Numbered from the stretch's first letter, positions 18,066-25,980 are shown. The stretch: 44,948 bases of DNA from Tepidanaerobacter acetatoxydans_A (GCA_022840405.1 JALHJR010000012.1:1-44948), one strand, 5' to 3'. Made by a program: numbers and translations. Notes: generated from the sequence alone by a model not told the origin.

Positions 18066-18232
18066 ATGCAGGATAATGAAAAAGTCAGAGTGCTAGTTGG
18101 CTTAAATGTAGACAGTAAAACAGTGCAAATGGTTTTAGAAATTTAATAATCAATCTTTTAAAAGAATATAACTTTAAGATTATCGAATACAAGATATATC
18201 TAAGCGCGGATCGTACTGAGTTAAATAAATAA
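18066..18232 (+). pseudogene. Decayed coding fragment, possibly of a phospholipase D-like/helicase protein
   Basis: Two short open stretches in different frames read like one broken gene: MQDNEKVRVLVGLNVDSKTV with a few more residues up to a stop (18066-18146), then NLLKEYNFKIIEYKIYLSAD and a short tail (18152-18232). The KVRVLVGLNVD wording recalls the N-terminal PLD-like domain of some restriction-associated helicases; this is a weak memory-based match. Neither stretch has a ribosome binding site. The 449 bp between oppF and the YdbC-like gene hold nothing else coding. A small palindrome, AACCTA-AGGA-TAGGTT (18245-18260), precedes the next gene and could be an operator. Confidence 0.3.
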
Positions 18233-18302
18233 CTTATGTACCAAAACCTAAGGATAGGTTATATATTTAATAAAAAAAGATTACAAAAGGAGGAAATAAC
18301 TC

Positions 18303-18524
18303 ATGGCCGATATTAATTTTGAAATTATTAAGGCGCTGGGGATCCTTTCAGAATCCCCAAAAGGATGGACAAAGGAATTGAACCTCATCAGTTGGAATGA
18401 AAGAAAACCAAAGTATGATTTAAGAGATTGGGACCCCGAACATGAGAAAATGGGCAAAGGTGTTACCTTAAGTGATGATGAATTAAAGAAGCTGAGAGAT
18501 ATCTTAAATAATATGGATTTGTAA
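18303..18524 (+). CDS. YdbC-like PC4-family ssDNA-binding protein
   Basis: This 73-residue protein matches the YdbC/PC4 family (COG4443 as I recall it), small beta-rich proteins that dimerise and bind single-stranded DNA with little sequence preference. Recognisable stretches are ALGILSESPKGWTKELNLISWN and PKYDLRDWDPEHEKMGKGVTLSDDEL. AAAGGAGG lies nine bases before the ATG. It is the first gene of a two-gene unit, 80 bases before the DUF262 gene, inside the repeat-bounded island. Homologues are often chromosomal and stand-alone, so its pairing with a nuclease could be functional or incidental. Confidence 0.8.
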   Translation: MADINFEIIKALGILSESPKGWTKELNLISWNERKPKYDLRDWDPEHEKMGKGVTLSDDELKKLRDILNNMDL

Positions 18525-18604
18525 TTTAGGATTACCAAACTAATTTTTTCACGGAAAACAGGAGAAATGTTTCTGGTTCTTATATATGTGGGAGGGAGTA
18601 GCTA

Positions 18605-20443
18605 ATGAGTATAGGATCTTACGACATGACTATTAACCAAGTGTTTTCTCATACAAAATATTATATAGATTTTTATCAAAGAGAGTATAAGTGGAAAAGG
18701 CCTCACATTATAAATCTACTTGATGATATATTTTACAGGTTTGAGCTTGAATACAAGCCAACTATAGATCCAACTCCAGAAAACATAAATAAATATGAAT
18801 GGTATTACTTGAGTTCTTTTATGACCAATAGTTATAATGGTCAAACTTACATAGTTGATGGTCAACAAAGACTTACCACACTTACATTAATAATGATAAA
18901 TCTTTATCACATGGGGAACAAATTTTCTGAAGCGGCATTGACAGAAATGCTCAAAACGAAAATTTATGGTGCGGATATTGCTGGCAGAACTTATTGGATG
19001 GGACAAAACGGTCGCACTGAAGTTCTTGAAAAAATGTTAAAAAATGAGCCCTTCGATACTTTGCCGGATAATAATATAAGCTATGTAAATATGGTTAATA
19101 ATTATCAGATAATACAAAGATATCTTGAAGAAAAATTGATAAATAATCACATTTACAAATCTTTTGTTATTTACTTTTTAACAAAAATCATCTTAATAAA
19201 AATACACATTGAACAACAAAAAGATGTTGCGATGGTCTTTGAAGTAATAAATGACCGTGGCGAGAAATTGAGGCCTTATGAGGTATTCAAAGGCTCGCTT
19301 TTAGGTCTTATAGATAAAGATGAGATAGACAGCAAATATAATGAGATATGGCAGGAAGGCATTGAACCTTTAGAATCCATAAGTGATGACTTGCCGGACA
19401 ACTTTTTTAGAGATTACTTCAGAGCGAAGTATGTGGATAGTTTAGGTGATTATAGAGATTATGACGGTGAATATCATAAAACTGTATTCTCTAACAAATG
19501 GAATGAAGTGCTACAGTTGAAGCGCAATGTTAACAATATAAAAAAATTCATTAATGATGATTTTAGATATTATTCAAGTCTATATCATAAGTTGATGGAC
19601 CAACATATATATGATAAACCCTATGGGGAATACGTATTTTACAATTCACTAACCGATCAAGATAGGCAGATGTTGCTTATATTGGCCGCCTGCAAGGTCA
19701 ATGATCCTGAAGAGGATGAAAAAATAAAGATAGTTTCAAAACTACTAGACAGGCACTATGTTCTGCTGCATCTGTTCGGATGCTATGACAGCAACTCTTT
19801 TACCAATACCATTATAGACATAAATAAAAGCATAAGGAACAAAGATATTAAAGATATCCAGAGTGCCTTTGACGCAAAATTACTGGAAGATATAAATGCA
19901 GTAAAGAATACCTCAATAACTCAACCTTTTGAATATGCATTTTTCAAAGATACCAGCAACAACCTAGGCATAAGGTTTGTACGGTATTTTTTTGCAAGAA
20001 TAGAAAATTACTTATCAATAAACATTAATAATGAGAGCCTTACTGCTACCCAATATTATAATTATGTAAGAAATACAGGTAGTGTCAATGGATATCATGT
20101 AGAGCATATTTTGTCAAATAACTCCGAGAATAAGGCACTTTTAAATAATGATGAAGAAACTTTTCAAAAAGAAAGAAATCGGCTGGGAGCACTCTTGCTG
20201 CTTAAAGGCAAAGACAATATATCTTCAAGTAATGAAGTATACAAAAATAAATTAAAAACCTATAGTGCCTCAAACCTTTGGAACAGGACTTTGATAAGCG
20301 ATTTTTATCATACTAATAAGGATTTTAATAAAATGATAGTTAATGAAGGATTGAAATTTAAGCCATATGATGTTTTTGATGGAAAAGCGGTAGAAGAAAG
20401 ACAGCAACTGTTATTCCAATTAGTTAAAAAAATCTGGGGATAA
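18605..20443 (+). CDS. DUF262/DUF1524 (GmrSD-like) putative restriction nuclease
   Basis: This 612-residue protein joins an N-terminal DUF262 domain (ParB/sulfiredoxin-like NTPase) to a C-terminal DUF1524 (HNH-like) nuclease domain, the architecture of single-chain GmrSD type IV restriction enzymes that attack modified phage DNA. Seen directly: the FYQREYKW start (23-30), the DUF262 signature VDGQQRLTTL (84-93), and the region VINDRGEKLRPYEVFK (214-229). The nuclease motif HVEHIL (498-503) is followed by RNRLGALLLL and DNISSSNEVYKNK, in the order expected for DUF1524. It looks full length with intact motifs. The ATG follows GGGAGG. Defence against phage is inferred from the family; regulated NTP-dependent cleavage has not been shown for this protein. 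Confidence 0.85.
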   Translation: MSIGSYDMTINQVFSHTKYYIDFYQREYKWKRPHIINLLDDIFYRFELEYKPTIDPTPENINKYEWYYLSSFMTNSYNGQTYIVDGQQRLTTLTLIMINLYHMGNKFSEAALTEMLKTKIYGADIAGRTYWMGQNGRTEVLEKMLKNEPFDTLPDNNISYVNMVNNYQIIQRYLEEKLINNHIYKSFVIYFLTKIILIKIHIEQQKDVAMVFEVINDRGEKLRPYEVFKGSLLGLIDKDEIDSKYNEIWQEGIEPLESISDDLPDNFFRDYFRAKYVDSLGDYRDYDGEYHKTVFSNKWNEVLQLKRNVNNIKKFINDDFRYYSSLYHKLMDQHIYDKPYGEYVFYNSLTDQDRQMLLILAACKVNDPEEDEKIKIVSKLLDRHYVLLHLFGCYDSNSFTNTIIDINKSIRNKDIKDIQSAFDAKLLEDINAVKNTSITQPFEYAFFKDTSNNLGIRFVRYFFARIENYLSININNESLTATQYYNYVRNTGSVNGYHVEHILSNNSENKALLNNDEETFQKERNRLGALLLLKGKDNISSSNEVYKNKLKTYSASNLWNRTLISDFYHTNKDFNKMIVNEGLKFKPYDVFDGKAVEERQQLLFQLVKKIWG

Positions 20444-20490
20444 GGTGCGTACAAACATTAACACTGTTTAACTTGTAATATATTATTATA

Positions 20491-20554
20491 CAAGAGGAAC
20501 CAATATTAAAAGATGTTGGTTCGGAGCATTTTGTCGCCTGTCATTTATACTAAT
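20491..20554 (+). repeat. Right copy of 64-bp direct repeat (candidate attR)
   Basis: This is a perfect second copy of the oppF 3' end, including its stop codon, located 47 bp after the DUF262 gene and not preceded by any other oppF sequence. It is a non-functional gene fragment and marks the right edge of the island. Confidence 0.97.
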
Positions 20555-20609
20555 TCTGATAAAATGTTTGTTTTAATATTGAAAGGTATAAGCGCTATAT
20601 GCTACAATC

Positions 20610-20652
20610 AGGTCATTAGGTAATAATTAATAATGATATTACTTGATGACCT
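20610..20652. promoter_or_regulatory. Imperfect 16-bp inverted repeat before the DUF1015 gene
   Basis: AGGTCATTAGGTAATA (20610-20625) and TATTACTTGATGACCT (20637-20652) are complementary except at two positions, with an AT-rich 11-base loop. No T-run follows. It may be an operator or an mRNA leader stem for the DUF1015 gene. Confidence 0.45.
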
Positions 20653-20708
20653 TTATGTTATTGCAGATAAAAAAACTAATAAAACCAAGTAAAATCAGGA
20701 GGAATAAT

Positions 20709-21959
20709 ATGGCAACAATAAAACCGTTCAAAGCTTTAAGACCGACAGTTGAGCTGGCACCAAAAGTTGCAGCACTGCCCTATGATGTGGTAACTACAGA
20801 AGAAGCTAGGGAATTGATAAAAGATAATAAATACTCATTTTTACACATTGACAGGGCGGAAATTGCTTTTAAAGAACCAATAAATCTGTATGATCCGAGA
20901 GTATATGAAAAAGCTCGAGAGAAATTGTGTGCTATGATTGAAGCAAAGGTATACATACAGGATAAAAAGCCGTGTCTTTATATATACCAATTAGAAAGAG
21001 AAGGTAAGCGTCAAAAAGGTATAGTGACCTGTACATCTTTGGATGATTACTTAAATGATGTTATTAAGAAACATGAACACACTTTGCCAATTAAAGAGCA
21101 AGACAGAATAAATCATGTAAAGTATACTCAAGCCCATACAGGGCCTATACTTATGACTTATCGTGAAAATCGTGAAATTACAAGCATAGTTGATGATTGG
21201 ACCTTATCACATACTCCGATTTATGATTTTGTTTCAAGTGACAAGGTTGTTCAAACTGTATGGGTGATTGATGATGACAGAACCATAAAAAAAATTGTCG
21301 ACTTATTTGCAGGTGTGGGAGCAATTTATATAGCCGACGGTCATCACAGAGCAGCCGCAGCCGTAAAAGTAGGATTGGCGGAAAGGGCAAAGAATCCTAA
21401 TTATACTGGTAACGAAGAATACAATTATTTTCTTTCGGTTATTTTTCCCGATACACAGCTGACCATACTTGAATATAACAGAGTAATAAAAAAATTAAAC
21501 GGTCTTGGCGAAAAAGAATTACTTGAGAAAATTGATAAAAAATTTGAACTTATATATAAAGGCAAAGAAGCTTTCAAACCCAAAACAAAGCATTTTTTTG
21601 GTATGTATATGGGCGGACAATGGTATGGCTTTAAAGTTAGACCTAACAGCTTTAATAAAGATGATCTTGTAGAAAGTTTAGATGTATCAATACTCCACAA
21701 TCTAATAATCTCACCTGTTTTTGGCATCACTGACCCAAGGACTGACGATCGGATTGAATTTATAGGTGGAGTAAAAGGTGTGGAAGCATTGACAAGACTT
21801 GTTGATAGTGGCCAGATGCGTATAGCTTTTGCACTGTTTCCTACACCTATAGATGATCTTATGAAAATTGCCGATGCGGGTTTGGTAATGCCACCGAAAT
21901 CTACTTGGTTTGAACCGAAACTGCAAAGCGGGATATTTATTCACTCAATAAAGGAGTAG
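20709..21959 (+). CDS. DUF1015 family protein
   Basis: This 416-residue cytoplasmic protein belongs to DUF1015 (COG4198), a widespread family of unknown biochemical role. Characteristic segments are IKPFKALRPTVELAPKVAALPYDVV at the N-terminus, LYIYQLEREGKRQKGIV, the motif IADGHHRAAAA with two adjacent histidines (about 220-230), and the FALFPTPIDDLMKIADAGLVMPPKSTWFEPK ending. The ATG follows AGGAGG by about five bases; upstream in-frame ATGs lack a ribosome binding site. apbE begins 39 bases downstream and may be cotranscribed. Confidence 0.85.
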   Translation: MATIKPFKALRPTVELAPKVAALPYDVVTTEEARELIKDNKYSFLHIDRAEIAFKEPINLYDPRVYEKAREKLCAMIEAKVYIQDKKPCLYIYQLEREGKRQKGIVTCTSLDDYLNDVIKKHEHTLPIKEQDRINHVKYTQAHTGPILMTYRENREITSIVDDWTLSHTPIYDFVSSDKVVQTVWVIDDDRTIKKIVDLFAGVGAIYIADGHHRAAAAVKVGLAERAKNPNYTGNEEYNYFLSVIFPDTQLTILEYNRVIKKLNGLGEKELLEKIDKKFELIYKGKEAFKPKTKHFFGMYMGGQWYGFKVRPNSFNKDDLVESLDVSILHNLIISPVFGITDPRTDDRIEFIGGVKGVEALTRLVDSGQMRIAFALFPTPIDDLMKIADAGLVMPPKSTWFEPKLQSGIFIHSIKE

Positions 21960-21998
21960 CAGAAATACAAAAACTTTTTACGAAGGGAGGAAATAGAT

Positions 21999-23057
21999 AT
22001 TAAATACGATGTTTTAAAAACGAAATTACAAGCCCTTATCCTTCTTGTTATTTTTATCTTTTGTATTTCTGCATGTGGTAATTCCGAGAGCAGTAAACCG
22101 GTTACGAAGACAAATTTTTTGCTCGATACCGTAATAAGTATAGAGGCTTTTGGGCCTTACGCCTCTGAAGCCATTGATAAAGCATTTGATCGAATTGCCG
22201 ATATTGAAAAAAAAATGACGGTAAATGCTGAATCAAGCGAGTTAATCGAGCTAAACAAAAAAGCCGGAAAGGAGCTTTGCAAGGTAAGTCCGGATACTTT
22301 TTTCGTTATTAAAAAGGGTCTGCAGTATTCTAGATTGTCAAAAGGTAAATTTGATATAACAGTGGGCCCTTTGGTAAGGTTATGGGGTATGGGTACCGAC
22401 AAGGCACATGTTCCTACGCCTACTGAAATAAAAAAAGCCTTATCATTAATTGATTACACACAAGTAAAGCTTGATGAAAGTCAAAATGCCGTATTTTTAA
22501 GAAAAGCAGACATGGCTTTGGATTTGGGCGGAATTGCAAAAGGATATGCTGCAGACGAGTCAGCTAGGGTTTTAATGCAAAGTGGTGTAGAAAGCGGATT
22601 GATTGATTTAGGCGGCAATCTTTATGCTATAGGTACAAAACCTGATGGCACGCCATGGAAAATAGGCTTGCAAAATCCTTTTGATGTAAGGGGAAGCATT
22701 TTTGCTACGGTAGAAGTGGAAGATAAAACCTTAGTTACTTCCGGCCCTTATGAAAGATATTTCGAAGAGAATGGGAAGAAGTATCATCATATATTAGATA
22801 CAAACACAGGATTTCCAATAGAAAACAACTTAATGAGTGTAACAATTATATCAGATAGTTCCATAGATGCGGATGCACTGTCAACTGTTGTCTTTTCCAT
22901 GGGGTTAAGTGATGGAATAAAATTTGTAAATGGCCAAAAAAACATAGAGGCAGTTTTTGTAACCGGCGATTATAGAGTATATGCAAGTTCTGGAATTAAT
23001 AAATACAATTTCAAAGTTACAAATAAACGTTTCAAAATAGAAAGTAATATAAAGTAG
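21999..23057 (+). CDS. apbE: FAD:protein FMN transferase lipoprotein ApbE, apparent ATT start
   Basis: ApbE attaches FMN from FAD to a threonine of target proteins, notably RnfD and RnfG. From the chosen start the protein has 352 residues with a lipoprotein signal: basic KYDVLKTKL, a hydrophobic core, and the lipobox ISAC with Cys26, so it is anchored outside the membrane. The core shows TNFLLDTVISIEAFG, LDLGGIAKGYAADE, SGLIDLGGNLYAIG and DTNTGFPIENN...DADALSTVVFSMG. No ATG, GTG or TTG occurs in frame upstream of a TTG at 22119, which would remove the whole signal peptide. GGGAGG (21985-21990) lies eight bases before ATT at 21999, so ATT is the likely start. RnfD and RnfG in this window are the expected substrates. 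Confidence 0.9.
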   Translation: MKYDVLKTKLQALILLVIFIFCISACGNSESSKPVTKTNFLLDTVISIEAFGPYASEAIDKAFDRIADIEKKMTVNAESSELIELNKKAGKELCKVSPDTFFVIKKGLQYSRLSKGKFDITVGPLVRLWGMGTDKAHVPTPTEIKKALSLIDYTQVKLDESQNAVFLRKADMALDLGGIAKGYAADESARVLMQSGVESGLIDLGGNLYAIGTKPDGTPWKIGLQNPFDVRGSIFATVEVEDKTLVTSGPYERYFEENGKKYHHILDTNTGFPIENNLMSVTIISDSSIDADALSTVVFSMGLSDGIKFVNGQKNIEAVFVTGDYRVYASSGINKYNFKVTNKRFKIESNIK

Positions 23058-23072
23058 ATTACGGATAGCAAT

Positions 23073-23090
23073 TTGTTAAATAATTAACAA
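23073..23090. promoter_or_regulatory. Rex operator upstream of rex
   Basis: TTGTTAAATAATTAACAA fits the clostridial Rex consensus TTGTTAA-N4-TTAACAA exactly. It overlaps a plausible -35 TTAACA (23084-23089) that is 16 bp from a -10 TATAAC (23106-23111), so bound Rex would block initiation. When NADH rises Rex should release and the operon be expressed. Confidence 0.8.
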
Positions 23091-23111
23091 AGATTTTGAT
23101 AATAATATAAC
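23084..23111 (+). promoter_or_regulatory. Probable promoter of the rex-hydrogenase operon
   Basis: TTAACA and TATAAC are separated by 16 bp and lie about 80 bp upstream of the rex start codon. The -35 sits within the right half of the Rex palindrome. The match is moderate, and the assignment leans on that overlap. Confidence 0.5.
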
Positions 23112-23112
23112 A

Positions 23113-23130
23113 TTGTGACTTATTTCACTT
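23113..23130. promoter_or_regulatory. Possible second Rex site
   Basis: TTGTGACTTATTTCACTT has the GTGA...TCAC core and 18-bp length of Rex sites but mismatches in the outer bases. It would lie just downstream of the proposed -10. Confidence 0.35.
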
Positions 23131-23191
23131 TTTCTATTGTAAAAAGAGTACTGTTGTGCTAAAATTAGTTGCGAAGGAGTGCTGCATATCT

Positions 23192-23821
23192 ATGCTAAAA
23201 AAGATTAAAATACCGGACGCTACCATCGGTCGTTTATCATTATATTCAAGATATTTAATTGAAGCTCACGAAAAAGGGATAACAACCGTGTCGTCGCAGC
23301 ATATTGCGAAGGCAACCGGTGTCACTCCTGCTCAAGTTCGTAAAGACTTAGCATATTTTGGAGAATTTGGAACAAGAGGAGTAGGCTATAATTCTAAAGA
23401 GCTTTATAATTATATAATGAAGATTTTAGGACTGGACAAACATTGGTCGGTAGCCATTGTTGGAGCTGGTAATTTAGGAAAAGCCCTTTCTCAATATAAG
23501 GGTTTCTATCAAAGAGGATTTGATATAGCTTGTATCTTTGATAATGATCCAAAAAAAGTAGGAAAAAAAATATCTAATATAAACATCTGCCATCTAGATT
23601 CTTTAAACGAAAAAGTTAAGGAGTTAAAAATAACTCTGGGAATTATTGCAGTGCCGGCACAGGCAGCCCAAGAAGTAGCCGATAAATTAGTAAAAGCAGG
23701 TATAAGAGGGATAATAAATTTTGCTCCCATAAATATTACCGTAGATGAAAATATAATCTTAAGGAGAGTTGATTTATCTGCTCAACTGGAATATTTGACA
23801 TACTATCTGGAGGATGCTTGA
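23192..23821 (+). CDS. rex: Redox-sensing transcriptional repressor Rex
   Basis: Rex senses the NADH/NAD+ ratio and represses fermentation and hydrogen genes when NADH is low. From the chosen ATG it has 209 residues, the usual length. The winged helix occupies about 1-80 (IPDATIGRLSLYSRYL, VTPAQVRKDLAYFGEFGTRGVGY). The Rossmann NAD(H)-binding domain has GAGNLGKAL at 91-99 and INFAPINITV near 175-184. AAGGAG lies 12 bases upstream, somewhat long; a GTG 12 codons earlier would add residues not seen in the family. Its stop overlaps the next start (TGATG). It leads the hydrogenase operon and is preceded by its own operator, so it is probably autoregulated. Confidence 0.95.
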   Translation: MLKKIKIPDATIGRLSLYSRYLIEAHEKGITTVSSQHIAKATGVTPAQVRKDLAYFGEFGTRGVGYNSKELYNYIMKILGLDKHWSVAIVGAGNLGKALSQYKGFYQRGFDIACIFDNDPKKVGKKISNINICHLDSLNEKVKELKITLGIIAVPAQAAQEVADKLVKAGIRGIINFAPINITVDENIILRRVDLSAQLEYLTYYLEDA

Positions 23822-24621
23822 TGAAACTGTCAAAAATAAAGGAGCTGCTTCAGGCTGAAGTGCTTTGGGGAGATGAATTTTTAGATACTGAAGTTTTGAG
23901 CGCTTGCGGTGCGGATCTCATGAGTGATATTTTAGCGGATACTAAAATCAATGCCGTTCTTCTAACGGGCCTAACCCATAGACAGATTATACAAACAGCG
24001 GTTATGGGCGATTTTGTTGCGATTACGTTTGTGCGAGGCAAAATTCCTCCTAAGGATGTCATAGAACTGGCACGACAAGTCAAAGTTCCGCTGTTGAGGA
24101 CTAGTTTGCCGCTGTATGAAACATGCGGAATTTTATACGAGGCAGGTCTTAGACAAACTCATACAAAAGATGTGACATTGAAGCCCGAACGAGCCGAGTC
24201 GGCTCAGACCATGAAACTTACTTATGACATACTCGGCAACGATTTTAATAATGCCGGTAAGGCAGCCGAACAAGCGAAAATGGTATTGAAGCAAATAGGA
24301 ATAGATTCTTCGATTATAAGAAGGGTTTCTATTGCTGCATATGAAGCCGAAATGAATATTGTAATCCATGCTCATAAAGGTCAACTAATTTTTGCTATTA
24401 CACCCGCATATATAGAATTAGTTGCTGAAGACCAAGGCCCTGGAATTCCAGATGTATCAAAGGCTTTGGAAGAGGGATATTCTACTGCTCCGGCTCGTAT
24501 AAGAGAATTGGGCTTTGGTGCAGGTATGGGTCTTCCCAATATGAAGAAATTTACCGATGTTTTCGAGATAGATTCTGTTGTTGGAAAAGGAACAAAAGTA
24601 AGAATGATTATTAATTTATAG
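23821..24621 (+). CDS. DRTGG-domain protein fused to an RsbW-like HATPase
   Basis: The 266-residue protein has an N-terminal DRTGG-like domain (about 1-118, with ADLMSDILAD, VLLTGLTHRQII and the TCGILYEAGL ending) and a C-terminal ATP-binding domain of the anti-sigma-factor/RsbW type. N-box residues are Glu177, Asn179 and His183; the G1 box is DQGPGI (204-209) and the G2 box GFGAGMGL (231-238). No phospho-acceptor histidine domain is present, so it is not a standard sensor kinase; a serine kinase or nucleotide-controlled partner-binding role is more likely. It starts at ATG overlapping the rex stop, seven bases after GGAGG. Genes of this kind recur beside clostridial [FeFe] hydrogenases, and the group-D-like hydrogenase follows directly. 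Confidence 0.8.
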   Translation: MKLSKIKELLQAEVLWGDEFLDTEVLSACGADLMSDILADTKINAVLLTGLTHRQIIQTAVMGDFVAITFVRGKIPPKDVIELARQVKVPLLRTSLPLYETCGILYEAGLRQTHTKDVTLKPERAESAQTMKLTYDILGNDFNNAGKAAEQAKMVLKQIGIDSSIIRRVSIAAYEAEMNIVIHAHKGQLIFAITPAYIELVAEDQGPGIPDVSKALEEGYSTAPARIRELGFGAGMGLPNMKKFTDVFEIDSVVGKGTKVRMIINL

Positions 24622-24645
24622 CATGGCTGAAAGCTGGTGATTTTT

Positions 24646-25968
24646 TTGCAACAACATTATCATTCGGTTACCCTTGATGTTGATAAATGTAAGGGTTGCA
24701 CAAATTGTATTAAGGGATGTCCCACTGAAGCAATAAGAGTAAGAAATGGGAAGGCACATATTTTAGATAATAAATGCATAGACTGCGGCGAGTGCATACG
24801 GATATGCCCTAATAGTGCAAAATATGCAGCTACAGATAGTATATCAAGATTGAAAGAATTCAACTTCAAGGTAGCACTTCCCGCCCCCAGCCTTTTCGGC
24901 CAATTTAAGGAAGGCACCTCAACAAATAATATCATATATGCACTAAAGAAAATCGGGTTTGACGAGGTTTACGAGGTTCCATTAGCAGCTGAAGAAGTTA
25001 CTATTGCTATCAGGGAATATATTAATACACATAAAGATGTAAGACCGCTTATTTCGTCATCTTGCCCTGCTGTTATGCGTCTTATACAAGTAAGATTTCC
25101 GGAACTTATAAAAAACATTATACCCATCAAATCGCCAATGGAAATTGCTGCAAGACGTGCCAAGGAAATTTTAAACAAAGAGTTTGGCTATAAGGCAGAG
25201 GAAATTGGAGTCTTTTTTATCAGCCCTTGTCCTGCCAAAGCTACCTCCGTCAGACAGCCCATAGGTTCAGATAAATCCTATGTAGATGGAGTAATTTCGA
25301 TTTCTGGAATTTTTGGTGATATAGTAAAAAATCTGGACGGCGAAGAATTTGAATCAATATTTAACAGTTCTTCCGGCCTTGGAATAGGATGGGGCAGGGC
25401 CGGTGGAGAAAACTTAGCCATAGGCGGTGACAACTACTTGGCTGTAGATGGAATTCACAATTGTATAGAAGTATTAGAAGAAGTTGAAATGAACAAACTT
25501 TTTGACATAGACTATATTGAGTGTCAAGCATGCATAGGCGGATGTATCGGCGGTGCACTTACTGTAGAAAGTCAGTATATAGCACGGGTCAAAATACGAA
25601 GATTATCAGAAAAACTTGGTTCTAACAGTCCCATTAATAAAAATGAAGTTGTAGAGCAGTTTAAGAATGGATATTTTAATTTAGAAGGAAAAATTCTTCC
25701 AAAATCTTCTCTTAAATTAGACGATGATTTGGTTGAAGCAATCCGCAAGATGGAACTTTTAGAAAAAACCGTAAAGGATCTTCCAGGACTGGATTGCGGC
25801 AGCTGCGGCTCGCCTAATTGCAGGGCCCTGGCCGAAGATATTGTAAAAGGTCAAGCAAATGAAGAAGATTGCATATTTAAGCTTAGAGATAGAGTAAAAC
25901 ACCTAGCCGGCGAGATGTATGACCTTGCACAAAAGTTGCCTCCAACCATGGATACAAAGGAAAGGTAG
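24646..25968 (+). CDS. hydS: Putative sensory [FeFe] hydrogenase (group D-like, HydS)
   Basis: The 440-residue protein has two N-terminal [4Fe-4S] motifs (Cys15, 18, 21, 25 and Cys44, 47, 50, 54). An H-cluster domain follows, with ligands inferred at Cys140 (SSSCP), Cys195 (SPCPAK), Cys296 and Cys300 (CQACIGGCIGG). A C-terminal Cys384/387/392/409 set suggests another cluster. Compared with catalytic enzymes the motifs are altered: the proton-transfer Cys before the first ligand is Ser139, the Glu of MPCxxKxxE is Ser201, and the Met of ExMAC is Gln294. This matches the putative sensory group D typified by Thermoanaerobacter mathranii HydS. It lacks a PAS domain. TTG at 24646, five bases after GGTGA, is preferred to GTG at 24637. 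Confidence 0.85.
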   Translation: MQQHYHSVTLDVDKCKGCTNCIKGCPTEAIRVRNGKAHILDNKCIDCGECIRICPNSAKYAATDSISRLKEFNFKVALPAPSLFGQFKEGTSTNNIIYALKKIGFDEVYEVPLAAEEVTIAIREYINTHKDVRPLISSSCPAVMRLIQVRFPELIKNIIPIKSPMEIAARRAKEILNKEFGYKAEEIGVFFISPCPAKATSVRQPIGSDKSYVDGVISISGIFGDIVKNLDGEEFESIFNSSSGLGIGWGRAGGENLAIGGDNYLAVDGIHNCIEVLEEVEMNKLFDIDYIECQACIGGCIGGALTVESQYIARVKIRRLSEKLGSNSPINKNEVVEQFKNGYFNLEGKILPKSSLKLDDDLVEAIRKMELLEKTVKDLPGLDCGSCGSPNCRALAEDIVKGQANEEDCIFKLRDRVKHLAGEMYDLAQKLPPTMDTKER

Positions 25969-25980
25969 GAGTGATAACCG

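Larger units (their letters stand above)
17855..20554 (+). mobile_element. 2.7-kb island bounded by 64-bp direct repeats, with a GmrSD-like nuclease
   Basis: The island contains a terminator, about 400 bp of decayed sequence, a YdbC-like ssDNA-binding protein gene and a DUF262/DUF1524 gene. Excision by recombination between the repeats would leave one intact oppF. I see no integrase, transposase or terminal inverted repeats, so it is either moved in trans, a remnant of a larger element, or the product of recombination between duplicated ends. Insertion at the 3' end of a protein gene, with the gene end duplicated, mimics the classic pattern of tRNA-targeted islands. Confidence 0.7.

Noticed and set aside
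17855..20554. Interpretation as an insertion sequence or composite transposon
   Set aside because: No transposase, no terminal inverted repeats, and a 64-bp repeat of a host gene end is far longer than a target-site duplication.
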